Below the pieces are notes generated by a model. It did no database searches, was not told the DNA's origin, and saw only the letters and a program-made list of their open reading frames with translations. A program made the position numbers and the translations under genes. 64,000 nt of DNA from Actinomadura atramentaria DSM 43919 (lineage in GTDB: Bacteria; Actinomycetota; Actinomycetes; Streptosporangiales; Streptosporangiaceae), in the NCBI RefSeq assembly GCF_000381885.1, contig NZ_KB907210.1:382104-446103 (forward strand), written 5' to 3'. How positions within the stretch are numbered: position 1 is the stretch's first letter; every line of letters begins with the position of its first letter. Shown here one piece after another: positions 49,605-56,920 of this stretch.

Positions 49605-50311
49605 CTAGAGATCAGCGAAGAACCACGCGAGATCCTGCTCGCCGACCGGCGCCGCGGGCTCCGCCGCGCCCTCCGCCGCGCCCTCGTCGTCCCCGTCGTC
49701 CACACCGGGTCGCGGCACCGGGACGGGCGGGTCCGGCGGGCTCTCCCCCTCGGCCGTGTGGGCCGAGGTGAACAGCCAGTTCCCGATCGCGAGATGGTCG
49801 ACCACCGACGCCAGGAGGTGCTCGCCGAGCCCCCACGCCGACTCCTCGCCGTGCAGGGCGCGCGCGAACGCGCTGTCGCGCGGCAGGTGCCGCAGCAGCA
49901 CCCACACCCGCCGCGCCGACAGCGTCCCCCGGTAGTGATCGAGCAGGTCGACCCCGTAGTAGCGGAGCAGATCGGCCTCGACCGCCTCGGCGTGCTCGGT
50001 CAGGAGCTCGTCGAGGCCGAGTCTTCCCCCGGGAACATGCCCGACTCCTCGCCGTACGCCTCGACCAGCGCCTGCACGTCCTGGACGCTGACGTCGTGCC
50101 GCCGGAACCGCTCGTACTGCTCGGCCCCGAGCAGCAGTTCGAGCATCCCGGCGACGTCGGACGGGTCGAGGTCGCCGAGCCGCCGCACCACCTGGTGCGG
50201 CAGCTCGGTCGGCAGCGCGTAGGTCTCGCCGTCGATCTCGAACTCCCACTGGCGGCCGAGGGCCTCCAGCCGCTGGGCGCGCGCCGCGTTGACGCTGTAC
50301 CGGCCGCTCAC
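49605..50311 (-). CDS. Tail assembly chaperone GT fusion (programmed -1 frameshift product)
   Basis: A predicted 235-residue fusion. Residues 1-95 come from the G frame; after the slippery site at 50024-50030 translation continues in the -1 frame for 140 residues (GRLGLDELLTEHAEAVEADL, YYGVDLLDHYRG, ARRVWVLLRHLPRDSAFARA). As in lambda gpG/gpGT, such fusions recruit the tape measure protein during tail assembly. The T part has no start codon of its own at a useful place, so the frameshift is the natural way to express it. Confidence 0.75.
50000..50311 (-). CDS. Tail assembly chaperone G
   Basis: A 103-residue acidic helical protein (WEFEIDGETYALPTELPHQV, LGDLDPSDVAGMLELLLGAE) of the siphovirus tail-chaperone type. 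It begins with GTG overlapping the major tail protein stop by 4 nt, in the classic order major tail - chaperones - tape measure. Confidence 0.8.
   Translation of the reverse strand: MSGRYSVNAARAQRLEALGRQWEFEIDGETYALPTELPHQVVRRLGDLDPSDVAGMLELLLGAEQYERFRRHDVSVQDVQALVEAYGEESGMFPGEDSASTSS
50024..50030 (-). promoter_or_regulatory. Slippery heptamer for -1 ribosomal frameshifting
   Basis: G-GGG-GAA in the G reading frame (codons 95-96). Slipping back one base keeps Gly-tRNA paired and shifts to GGG-GGA-AGA, which opens the 140-residue T frame that otherwise has no start. Confidence 0.65.
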
Positions 50312-50859
50312 TTGGACATCCAGCTCGCGAGCGGGAGCGCGGGGACGGCGTCGGAGGCGATGGCGTTGATCGTCACGCCGAGCTTGACCGGGCCGGACTT
50401 GGTGAACTGCACCTCGTCGGCGTCGGTGACGACGGCGCGCGGCACGTAGAACCGGGTCTGGCTCTCGCCGTCCAGGAACTCGATCCCGAGCGCGAACTCG
50501 ACGGGCGTCGGGGTCGCGGAGATGTCGTAGCGCAGGACGCCGTCGGTCGGGGTGAGGGCGGTCTGGCCCGAGCCCATGAAGAACGGCAGCGTGTCCGCGT
50601 TGATCTGCATGAGCTGGAACTTGACGGTCAGGTCCCGGTCGCTCTGCAGAAAGCGCACGGCCGCCGACGACTGCCAGACGTCGACCGGGTCGAGCTTGTC
50701 CTTCTTGGTGAACTTGATGCCGTCGTTGGTCGTGTAACCGAGGTTCTTCCAGTCACCGCCCACCGCGACGCCGGGCGCGCCGAGGTCGGTGTTCTTCGGC
50801 GCGATGTAGACGTTGCCGGTGCCGGCGACGCGGATCTCGGTCGCATTCCATCCAGCCAT
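50308..50859 (-). CDS. Phage major tail protein
   Basis: A 183-residue tail-tube protein. Features are the start WNATEIRVAGTGNVYIAPKN, the WKNLGYTTNDGIKFTKK strand pair, LTVKFQLMQINADTLPFFMG and the immunoglobulin-free compact length typical of actinophage tube proteins. It is the most highly expressed tail gene in phages. ATG start after AAGGAGAAT. Confidence 0.85.
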   Translation of the reverse strand: MAGWNATEIRVAGTGNVYIAPKNTDLGAPGVAVGGDWKNLGYTTNDGIKFTKKDKLDPVDVWQSSAAVRFLQSDRDLTVKFQLMQINADTLPFFMGSGQTALTPTDGVLRYDISATPTPVEFALGIEFLDGESQTRFYVPRAVVTDADEVQFTKSGPVKLGVTINAIASDAVPALPLASWMSK

Positions 50860-50874
50860 TTTATTCTCCTTCGG

Positions 50875-51306
50875 TCACTGCAGTCGGATGAGCAGCCGGA
50901 CGTTCAGGCAGTAACGCGTGAACTCCGGTCGATTGCGGTCGGTCAGGCGGCGCAGCCCGCGCAGCCCGGTCTCCTCGGTCACGTCGGTGACCACGAATCC
51001 GGGGAACGCCGTCCGGTGCAGTCCGGCGAGCAGCGCGCGGACCGTGCGCATGACCCGGTGGGCGTCGGTCACGGTCGGACCGTAGGTCTCGATCCGCAGT
51101 TGGGCGTCGTCGAGCAGCTCGTCCTCGCGGTACGAGCCGCCGTCCCTGATCAGGACGACCAGCTCGGTCGTCCCGTCGAACGCGCTCGGCCGGACGGGCT
51201 CGACCGGGACGCCGGCGAGTTCGGACCTGGATTCCAGGTATTCACCGACGGCCGCCTCGACGTCGGGGAACACCGCCGCGACCGGAACCTGGGGCGATTC
51301 CGTCAC
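50875..51306 (-). CDS. Phage tail terminator-like protein
   Basis: A 143-residue protein (FPDVEAAVGEYLESRSELAG, VLIRDGGSYREDELLDDAQL, HRVMRTVRALLAG) of the minor-tail/terminator type that caps the tail tube and normally joins it to the head. GTG start with a strong AAAGGAGGTGCG site. It is the first gene of the tail module; upstream, where capsid and connector genes should be, there is only a hairpin, a repeat pair and then host genes. Confidence 0.7.
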   Translation of the reverse strand: MTESPQVPVAAVFPDVEAAVGEYLESRSELAGVPVEPVRPSAFDGTTELVVLIRDGGSYREDELLDDAQLRIETYGPTVTDAHRVMRTVRALLAGLHRTAFPGFVVTDVTEETGLRGLRRLTDRNRPEFTRYCLNVRLLIRLQ

Positions 51307-51330
51307 CGCACCTCCTTTCTCGGGGAAAGA

Positions 51331-51362
51331 GAAAGCCCCCGCCGCGGACGACGGGGGCTTTC
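51331..51362 (-). terminator. Terminator-like hairpin in front of the tail operon
   Basis: GAAAGCCCCCG pairs with CGGGGGCTTTC across a 10-nt loop; on the minus strand it is followed by TCTTTCC. It lies 25 bp before the tail-terminator GTG, so it may be the 3' end of a lost head operon or an attenuator for the tail operon. Confidence 0.7.
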
Positions 51363-51390
51363 GGGGACGCCGACGGCGGGGAAACAGCGA

Positions 51391-51546
51391 ACCACCGTCG
51401 GAATCGAGCGTGACATGCCCGCTCGCCCCGGGCAATTGACTGGCGCAACGCCTTTCTCCGCCCGGGGCCGAGGCGGCGCTCTCCAATGAGAGGACCACCA
51501 TCGGGATTCATCGTGACGCCCGGCCGGGCGGCGCTCAATTGACTGG
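51391..51546. repeat. Imperfect 53-bp direct repeat at the right end of the tail region
   Basis: Copies at 51391-51443 and 51494-51546, 103 bp apart. Three conserved blocks: ACCACC-N-TCGG near the left, CGTGAC in the middle and CAATTGACTGG at the right (35 of 53 identical by hand alignment). The second copy ends 29 bp before the ybaK promoter. Confidence 0.6.
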
Positions 51547-51574
51547 AACGGCGCGGGGCGGGGGCGGGCCGTTC

Positions 51575-51586
51575 TACAGTGCTGGC
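51575..51586 (+). promoter_or_regulatory. Probable leaderless -10 box of the ybaK gene
   Basis: TACAGT (51575-51580) followed by 6 nt and the ATG. No Shine-Dalgarno sequence is present. The nearby TTGACT is 30 bp upstream, too far to be its -35. Confidence 0.5.
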
Positions 51587-52051
51587 ATGCATCCGAACAT
51601 CGAGCGCGTCGCGGCCGAGTTGGCGGCCCGGGGCGCGACCGGCGAGATCATCGAGCTGGGCGAGGCGGTGCCGACGGCCGCCGCGGCGGCCGAGCGGGTG
51701 GGCTGCGCGGTCGGGGCCATCGCCAACAGCCTCGTCTTCGACGCGGACGGGGCGCCGCTGCTGGTGCTGACCAGCGGCGCGCACCGCGTCGACACCGCGA
51801 AGGTCGCCGCGATCGTCGGCGCGGCGAAGGTCCGGCGGGCGACGCCGGAGTTCGTGAAGGCGGCCACCGGCCAGGCGATCGGCGGCGTCGCGCCGCTCGG
51901 GCACCCGGCCCCGATCCGCACGCTGGTGGACGTCGCGCTGGAGGAGTTCGACGAGGTGTGGGCCGCGGGCGGCGTGCCGCACACCGTGTTCCCGACGACG
52001 TACGACGAGCTGGTGCGCGTCACCGGCGGCGACCCCGCGGAGGTGGCGTGA
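51587..52051 (+). CDS. YbaK/EbsC-family aminoacyl-tRNA deacylase
   Basis: A 154-residue YbaK-domain protein that hydrolyses mischarged tRNA, most likely Cys-tRNAPro or Ala-tRNAPro. Family blocks are VGAIANSLVFDADGAPLLVL, TSGAHRVDTAKVA, QAIGGVAPLGHP and VWAAGGVPHTVFP. The stop overlaps the next ATG by one base, so it is coupled to the ArsC-like gene. Confidence 0.88.
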   Translation: MHPNIERVAAELAARGATGEIIELGEAVPTAAAAAERVGCAVGAIANSLVFDADGAPLLVLTSGAHRVDTAKVAAIVGAAKVRRATPEFVKAATGQAIGGVAPLGHPAPIRTLVDVALEEFDEVWAAGGVPHTVFPTTYDELVRVTGGDPAEVA

Positions 52052-52419
52052 TGGCGACCGAGTTCTGGCACAACCCGCGCTGCTCCAAGAGCCGCGCCGC
52101 GAAGGCCGCCCTGGACGAGGCGGGCGTCGACTACACCGAGCGCCGCTACCTCGACCGCCCGCCGACCGCCGGGGAGCTGGACGCCGTCCTCGCGCAGGCC
52201 GGGCTGGAGCCGTGGGAGGCCGCGCGCCTCGCCGAGCCGGTCGCCAGGGAGCTGAACCTGAAGGACCTGGAGCACGACCGAGCGAAGTGGATCGCGGTGA
52301 TGGTCGAGCACCCCGTCCTGATCCAGCGCCCGATCGTCGCGACGGACGGCCGCGCCCTCGTCGCGCGCGACCCGGAGTCGGTGCGGGCCGCCCTCGACCG
52401 GGCCCTCGACAGCGAGTGA
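52051..52419 (+). CDS. ArsC/YffB-family thioredoxin-fold protein
   Basis: A 122-residue ArsC-type protein. It starts ATEFWHNPRCSKSRAAK with the family Cys (NPRCSKSR) and continues YLDRPPTAGELDAVLAQAG and the Arg-containing VLIQRPIVATDGRALVAR. The NPxCSKSR form and length fit glutaredoxin-dependent arsenate reductases; no ars genes are nearby, so the true substrate is uncertain. Confidence 0.85.
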   Translation: MATEFWHNPRCSKSRAAKAALDEAGVDYTERRYLDRPPTAGELDAVLAQAGLEPWEAARLAEPVARELNLKDLEHDRAKWIAVMVEHPVLIQRPIVATDGRALVARDPESVRAALDRALDSE

Positions 52420-52464
52420 GCGGCGTGTGATCCTGAAGAGCCGACCGGGGCCACGGGAGGGGCG

Positions 52465-53289
52465 ATGACGGGCGACATGCGCGCCGCCGCGGCGCGCGAC
52501 CCCGAGTTCCGGGGCATCGACCCGCCCGCGCTGGACCACCTGATCAAGCAGGTGCAGGACGCGCGGACGGCCGTCACCGTGTGGCTCGCCGGGCATCCGC
52601 CGCCGCCGGGCGTGCCGACGGGCGGCTACCGGCAGGCCGAGCAGGTGAAGGTCTGGCTCGTGGACCAGCTCGGGATGCTGTCGCGGCGGTACGGCTTCGC
52701 GATCACGCATCCGGACGCGGGCGGCGGCATGGGCGCGCCGCCCGCCGCGCCGCCGCCGCGCTCGGGCACGCCCGACCCGGCCCCGTCCGGCGGGCACGAC
52801 GCGCCCCCCGTCGTCGCGGCGCCGCGCCTGTCCCCCGCCCGCTCGGTCACGCCGCACGGCGCGGGCGACCTCGGCGAGTTCCCGACCCGTCCCGTCGCGT
52901 TGAGGGCGGGCCGGGCCGACGCCCGCGCCATCACCGGCGCCGCGCCGGACGAGCAGGTCCCCGCCGCCGTCTGGACGCGCCTGGAGTCCTGCGCCGCCGA
53001 CCCCGACTACACCGAGGCCCTGGTCGAACGGCTCGGCCCGTCCGGCGCGGCGGCGCTGGTCGCGGCCGCGGCGGGCGACTCGGCGCGGCTCGCCGCGGTC
53101 CGGACGGCGCTCGGCACCGCGAGCCGCCACACGCCGCTGGACGCCGCGTGGATGCGCGCGTTCCTCGCCGACGCCGACCGCGCGGGCGTCCGCCCCGCCG
53201 CCGTCGCGGTGCTGACCGGCGCGCCGCTGGCCGAGCGCTCGCGGGCGGCGCTGGCCCGCGTCGACCTGTCCGCCGCCCCGGCCACCTGA
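52465..53289 (+). CDS. Unknown protein, helical N-domain and helical C-domain around a Pro-rich linker
   Basis: A 274-residue protein. Residues 1-85 are helical (IDPPALDHLIKQVQDARTAV, YRQAEQVKVWLVDQLGML) in a pattern like WXG100 partner proteins; residues 90-150 are a Pro/Ala-rich linker; residues 155-270 are a second helical domain (VWTRLESCAADPDYTEALVE ... LVAAAAGDSARLAAVRTAL). It precedes a small WXG-like gene by 12 bp. Function unknown; no type VII secretion genes are in the window. Confidence 0.65.
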   Translation: MTGDMRAAAARDPEFRGIDPPALDHLIKQVQDARTAVTVWLAGHPPPPGVPTGGYRQAEQVKVWLVDQLGMLSRRYGFAITHPDAGGGMGAPPAAPPPRSGTPDPAPSGGHDAPPVVAAPRLSPARSVTPHGAGDLGEFPTRPVALRAGRADARAITGAAPDEQVPAAVWTRLESCAADPDYTEALVERLGPSGAAALVAAAAGDSARLAAVRTALGTASRHTPLDAAWMRAFLADADRAGVRPAAVAVLTGAPLAERSRAALARVDLSAAPAT

Positions 53290-53301
53290 CGGAGACCCCC
53301 C

Positions 53302-53631
53302 ATGAGCATCCCGCCGCCGCCGGGCGCGGTCCCGGCCCCGCTGGACGCGGTCGCCGCCGAGCTGCCGCCCGACCAGCGCCCCAACCCCGAGTACGCGACG
53401 CTGTACCGCGCGTACTCCGACGCCTGGGGCGGCCTGGAGAAGGTCCGCTCCGCGCTGGACCCGGCGGTGCGGACGTTCGGCGCGACCGACGCGTGGCTCG
53501 GCCCGGAGGCCCGCGCGTGGGGCGGCGACCTGGAGCGGCAGCGGTCGGTGCTGCGCCGCGCCGCCGACCAGATCCTCTGGGACATCTACGGGCGGCTCAG
53601 CTCGACCGCGCGCACGATCCCGAAGGTCTAG
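53302..53631 (+). CDS. Small WXG-like helical protein
   Basis: A 109-residue protein with a Pro-rich start, then helices with YRAYSDAWGGLEKVRSAL and ATDAWLGPEARAWGGDLERQ. The W-x-G turn between helices and the length suggest a WXG100-like or polymorphic-toxin partner protein. It pairs with the preceding gene. ATG with GGAGA upstream. Identification is tentative. Confidence 0.6.
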   Translation: MSIPPPPGAVPAPLDAVAAELPPDQRPNPEYATLYRAYSDAWGGLEKVRSALDPAVRTFGATDAWLGPEARAWGGDLERQRSVLRRAADQILWDIYGRLSSTARTIPKV

Positions 53632-53640
53632 TCTGACGGA

Positions 53641-54243
53641 GTGAAGGACCCCAAGCTCCGTGAGCTGGACGAGCGCGCCTTCCTGCGCCGCCTGAACCCG
53701 ATCCTGCGGGTGTATGCGGCGGCGATGCGCCCGCCGGAGGACCAGTTGCCCGGCCGCAACACGATCATGGCCCGGCACGCCCGGCACCCGCGGTTCCGCG
53801 CGCTGGTCGCGGAGGAGCCCGCGCGGCTGCCGGGCCGCGCCGGGCGGATCGCCGGGTTCTGCTACGGGTTCCGGGGCTGCGGCGGGCAGTGGTGGCACGA
53901 CGTGGTGTACCGGGAGCTGGAGCGGCTGGGCGGCCCGGAGCACGCGGACCGCTGGATGGCGGACTCGTTCGAGGTGGCGGAGCTGCACGTCCGCCCGGAC
54001 GCGCAGGGCCGGGGCCTGGGCCGCGCGCTGCTGACGGCCGCGTGCGAGGGCCGGGAGGAGGCGACGGTGGTGCTGTCCACCCTCGACCTCGACCCGGAGT
54101 CCCCCGCGCGGCGGCTGTACCGGTCCGTCGGGCTGACGGACCTGTTCACCGGTTTCGCGTTCCCCGGCGGCGGGCCGCCCTACGCGGTGATGGGCGGGGC
54201 GCTGCCGCTGGCGGCGTACCGCCCGGCGTCGAGCAGTTCGTAG
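53641..54243 (+). CDS. GNAT-family N-acetyltransferase
   Basis: A 200-residue acetyltransferase: [20 protein letters not shown] contains the acetyl-CoA pyrophosphate loop (Q/RxxGxG/A), followed by [19 protein letters not shown] start directly after the previous stop. Its last 64 bp overlap the end of the convergent metF gene. The substrate is unknown. Confidence 0.87.
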   Translation: MKDPKLRELDERAFLRRLNPILRVYAAAMRPPEDQLPGRNTIMARHARHPRFRALVAEEPARLPGRAGRIAGFCYGFRGCGGQWWHDVVYRELERLGGPEHADRWMADSFEVAELHVRPDAQGRGLGRALLTAACEGREEATVVLSTLDLDPESPARRLYRSVGLTDLFTGFAFPGGGPPYAVMGGALPLAAYRPASSSS

Positions 54244-55112
54244 ACCTCGCGGGTCGCGGCGGAGCGGTTGAACGTCACGAAGTGGATGCCGGGCGCGCCC
54301 TGCTCCAGGAGCGTCGCGCACATCTCGGCGGCGTGCTCGACGCCGAGCCGCCGGACGGCCTCGGGGTCGTGCGCGACGGCCTCGAACCGGGCGCGGACCT
54401 CGGGCGGGAACGGCGCGCCGGAGAGCTGCTCGGACCGCTCGATGGTGCTGAGCTGGGTGACGGGCATGACGCCCGGGATGATCGGGGTGTCGCAGCCCGC
54501 GGCGGCGACGCGGTCGCGCAGGGCGAGGTAGTCGTCGGCGCGGAAGAACATCTGCGTGATGGCGTAGTCCGCGCCCGCGCGGCACTTCTCGACGAAGTAG
54601 CGGGTGTCGGTCTCGACGTCGGCCGAGCGCGGGTGCTTGTAGGGGAACGCGGCGACGCCGACGCAGAAGTCGCCGTAGGAGCGGACGAGCCGGACCAGTT
54701 CCCCGGCGTACTCGATGCCCTCGGGGTGCTTGACCCACTCGCCCGTCGGGTCGCCGGGCGGGTCGCCGCGCAGCGCGAGGACGTTGCGGATTCCGGCGGC
54801 GGCGAACCGGCCGACGAGCTGGCGCAGTTCGGCGACGGAGTGGTTGACGGCGGTGAAGTGCGCGACGGGCGTCAGCGTCGTCTCGGTGGCGATGCGCTCG
54901 ACGACGTCGACGGTGGTGTCGCGGGTGCCGCCGCCCGCGCCGTAGGTGACCGAGACGAACGCGGGCCGCAGCGTCTCCAGGTCGCGGACGGCGCGCCAGA
55001 GGTTGCGCATCCCCTGCTCGGTCTTGGGCGGCGAGAACTCGAACGAGAAGGTGGGACCGGCGGCGAGCAGTTCGCGGATCGTCGGGGCGCGGTCGGGGCG
55101 GGCTTGGCGCAT
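54180..55112 (-). CDS. metF: 5,10-methylenetetrahydrofolate reductase
   Basis: A 310-residue flavoprotein making 5-methyl-THF for methionine synthesis. It starts with [15 protein letters not shown], and has [32 protein letters not shown] and [15 protein letters not shown]. Its 3' end overlaps the convergent GNAT gene by 64 bp. Upstream (55113-55200) an AT-rich stretch on the minus strand (TAAGGATAATGA) probably holds its -10 box. Confidence 0.95.
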   Translation of the reverse strand: MRQARPDRAPTIRELLAAGPTFSFEFSPPKTEQGMRNLWRAVRDLETLRPAFVSVTYGAGGGTRDTTVDVVERIATETTLTPVAHFTAVNHSVAELRQLVGRFAAAGIRNVLALRGDPPGDPTGEWVKHPEGIEYAGELVRLVRSYGDFCVGVAAFPYKHPRSADVETDTRYFVEKCRAGADYAITQMFFRADDYLALRDRVAAAGCDTPIIPGVMPVTQLSTIERSEQLSGAPFPPEVRARFEAVAHDPEAVRRLGVEHAAEMCATLLEQGAPGIHFVTFNRSAATREVYELLDAGRYAASGSAPPITA

Positions 55113-55227
55113 TGGACCAGCTTACCGCCGGGCTCCGCGACCGACCGAACTCGCCAAACCACTCATTATCCTTACAAATACGCAATCTCACACTTTGGTC
55201 CGGTATGGACGATCCGCCGGATCTGTA

Positions 55228-55240
55228 TACGATCCCTGCC
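55228..55240 (+). promoter_or_regulatory. Probable leaderless -10 box of the prenyl synthase gene
   Basis: TACGAT (55228-55233, within GTATACGAT) followed by 7 nt and the ATG at 55241. No Shine-Dalgarno sequence precedes the ATG and no convincing -35 is seen. Confidence 0.4.
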
Positions 55241-56293
55241 ATGCCCCTCACGCGCGTGCGCAAGGAGATCGACGACGCCCTCGCCGCCTTCGTCGACCGC
55301 CAGCGGCCCCGGCTCCTCGCGGTCGGCGCGGAGCTGGCGCAGCTCGGCGAGGCGCTGGACGCGCTCCTGGCGGGCGGCAAGCGGCTGCGTCCGGCGTTCG
55401 CCTACTGGGGCTGGCGCGCGGCGGGCGGCGACGGGACCGAGCCGGGCCTGGTGGACGCGGTCGCGTCCCTGGAGTTCTTGCAGGCCAGCGCGCTGATCCA
55501 CGACGACGTCATGGACTCCAGCGACACCCGGCGCGGGCAGCCGTCCGCGCACCGCAGGTTCGAGGCGCTGGCGGAGCGGGGCGGCTGGGCGGGCGCGGCG
55601 GCGTTCGGCGAGGGCGCGGCGATCCTGCTCGGGGACCTGTGCCTGTCGTGGTCGGGCGAGATGTTCGAGACCAGCGGCCTCGGCGCGGCGCGGCTGGCGC
55701 GCGGCCGCCCGGTCTACGACCTCATGCGCACCGAGGTCATGTGCGGGCAGTACCTGGACCTGCTGGCGGGCGCGCGCGGCGAGGCGTCGGTCGCCGAGGC
55801 GCTGCGCGTCGTGGAGTACAAGAGCGCCAAGTACACGATCGAGCGCCCGCTGCACCTCGGCGCGGCCCTGTGCGGGGCCGACGACGACGTGCTCGCCGCG
55901 CTCACCGGCTACGGCCTGCCGGTCGGCATCGCGTTCCAGCTCCGCGACGACGTCCTCGGCGTCTTCGGCGACCCGGCGCTGACCGGCAAGCCCGCGGGCG
56001 ACGACCTGCGCGAGGGCAAGCGGACGGTGCTCGTCGCGCTGACCCTGGAGCGGTCCTCTCCCGCGCAGGCCGCGACCGTCGCCCGGCTGCTGGGCGACCC
56101 GGAGCTGGACGAGTCGGGGGTGGACGAGCTGCGCGGCGTCATCACCGAGACCGGCGGCCTGGCGGCCTGCGAGGCGCTGATCGACCGGTACGCCGCGGAG
56201 GCGTCGGCCGCGCTCGCCGCCGCGCCCGTCGCGGCCGACGCGCAGGCGGCGCTGGCCGATCTCTCGGTGGCCGCGATCACCCGGAGCGCCTGA
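55241..56293 (+). CDS. idsA: Polyprenyl diphosphate synthase (geranylgeranyl/farnesyl type)
   Basis: A 350-residue trans-prenyltransferase. The first Asp-rich motif is IHDDVMDSSDTRRG, the second is FQLRDDVLGVFGD; LLAGGKRLRPAFAYWGW and MCGQYLDLLAG are also family features. Product length cannot be read from sequence. ATG 55241 starts the conserved PLTRVRKEIDDAL region and follows a -10 box; ATG 55205 is an alternative. The neighbourhood metF - idsA - kinase - Rv2175c-like parallels the Mycobacterium tuberculosis Rv2172c-Rv2176 order. Confidence 0.9.
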   Translation: MPLTRVRKEIDDALAAFVDRQRPRLLAVGAELAQLGEALDALLAGGKRLRPAFAYWGWRAAGGDGTEPGLVDAVASLEFLQASALIHDDVMDSSDTRRGQPSAHRRFEALAERGGWAGAAAFGEGAAILLGDLCLSWSGEMFETSGLGAARLARGRPVYDLMRTEVMCGQYLDLLAGARGEASVAEALRVVEYKSAKYTIERPLHLGAALCGADDDVLAALTGYGLPVGIAFQLRDDVLGVFGDPALTGKPAGDDLREGKRTVLVALTLERSSPAQAATVARLLGDPELDESGVDELRGVITETGGLAACEALIDRYAAEASAALAAAPVAADAQAALADLSVAAITRSA

Positions 56294-56348
56294 GGCTCAC
56301 GAGAACCGGTGTGACACGATCCGGCCACATTGTCGCGCCGGACTGGAA

Positions 56349-56372
56349 TTGTGCCACCGATCAGTGGCACAA
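56349..56372. promoter_or_regulatory. Perfect inverted-repeat operator upstream of the CMD-GH3 pair
   Basis: TTGTGCCAC and GTGGCACAA are exact complements separated by CGATCA, ending 8 bp before the ATG. Size and symmetry fit a TetR- or LacI-type repressor site that would block initiation. No regulator gene is adjacent. Confidence 0.65.
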
Positions 56373-56380
56373 ATGGTGCC

Positions 56381-56920
56381 ATGCCCGAAAGCACCCCCGT
56401 GGGCGAGCCCCGCATCCCGCCGCTCCCCGAGGCCGACTGGGACGACACGCTCCGCGCCGTCGCCGCGACGACCGGCCCGCTCAACGTCTTCACCACCCTC
56501 GGCCGCCACCCCGACCTGTTCCGCTCCTGGCTCGGCCTCGGCTCGCGGCTGCTGACCGGCGGGCTGCTGGACGCGCGCGTCCGCGAGCTGGCGATCCTGC
56601 GCACCGCGCACCACCGCCGCTGCGCGTACGAGTGGACGCACCACCGCGTCCTCGGCCTGGCGGCGGGCCTCACCGAGGAGCAGGTCGAGGCGCTGCGCGG
56701 CGATCCCGCGGAAGGCCCGTTCGACGACGCCGACCGCGCCGTCCTCGCCGCCGCCGACGAGCTGCACGCCGACGGGACGGTCTCCGACGCGACCTGGGCC
56801 GCGCTCGCCGCCCGGTTCGACGAGCGGGAGCTGATCGAGCTGGTCACGCTGGTCGGCTTCTACCACCTCGTCGCGTTCGCGCTGAACGCCCTGCGCGTCC
56901 AGACCGAGGAGGGAGCGTGA
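56381..56920 (+). CDS. Carboxymuconolactone decarboxylase (AhpD-like) family protein
   Basis: A 179-residue CMD-domain protein: LDARVRELAILRTAHHRRCA followed by YEWTHHRVLG. The usual redox CxxC is reduced to a single Cys followed by HH, as in many actinobacterial members related to decarboxylases or hydroperoxidase helpers. Activity cannot be assigned. The stop overlaps the GTG of the next gene (GTGA), so it is coupled to a secreted glycosidase. Confidence 0.85.
   Translation: MPESTPVGEPRIPPLPEADWDDTLRAVAATTGPLNVFTTLGRHPDLFRSWLGLGSRLLTGGLLDARVRELAILRTAHHRRCAYEWTHHRVLGLAAGLTEEQVEALRGDPAEGPFDDADRAVLAAADELHADGTVSDATWAALAARFDERELIELVTLVGFYHLVAFALNALRVQTEEGA

Noticed and set aside
49572-50222. 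Plus-strand open frame after the second LexA box
   Set aside because: Tempting as an SOS-induced gene, but it is antisense to the tail chaperone frame and its sequence is that of a shadow (Arg/Val/Gln-rich, no domain).
36950-51550. attL/attR pair bounding the tail region
   Set aside because: No identical direct repeat could be found by eye at both ends, no tRNA gene is next to either end and no integrase is present.
51574-55380. 1268-codon minus-strand open frame
   Set aside because: It crosses ybaK, arsC-like, GNAT and metF in the wrong frame; composition is repetitive and no motif is present.
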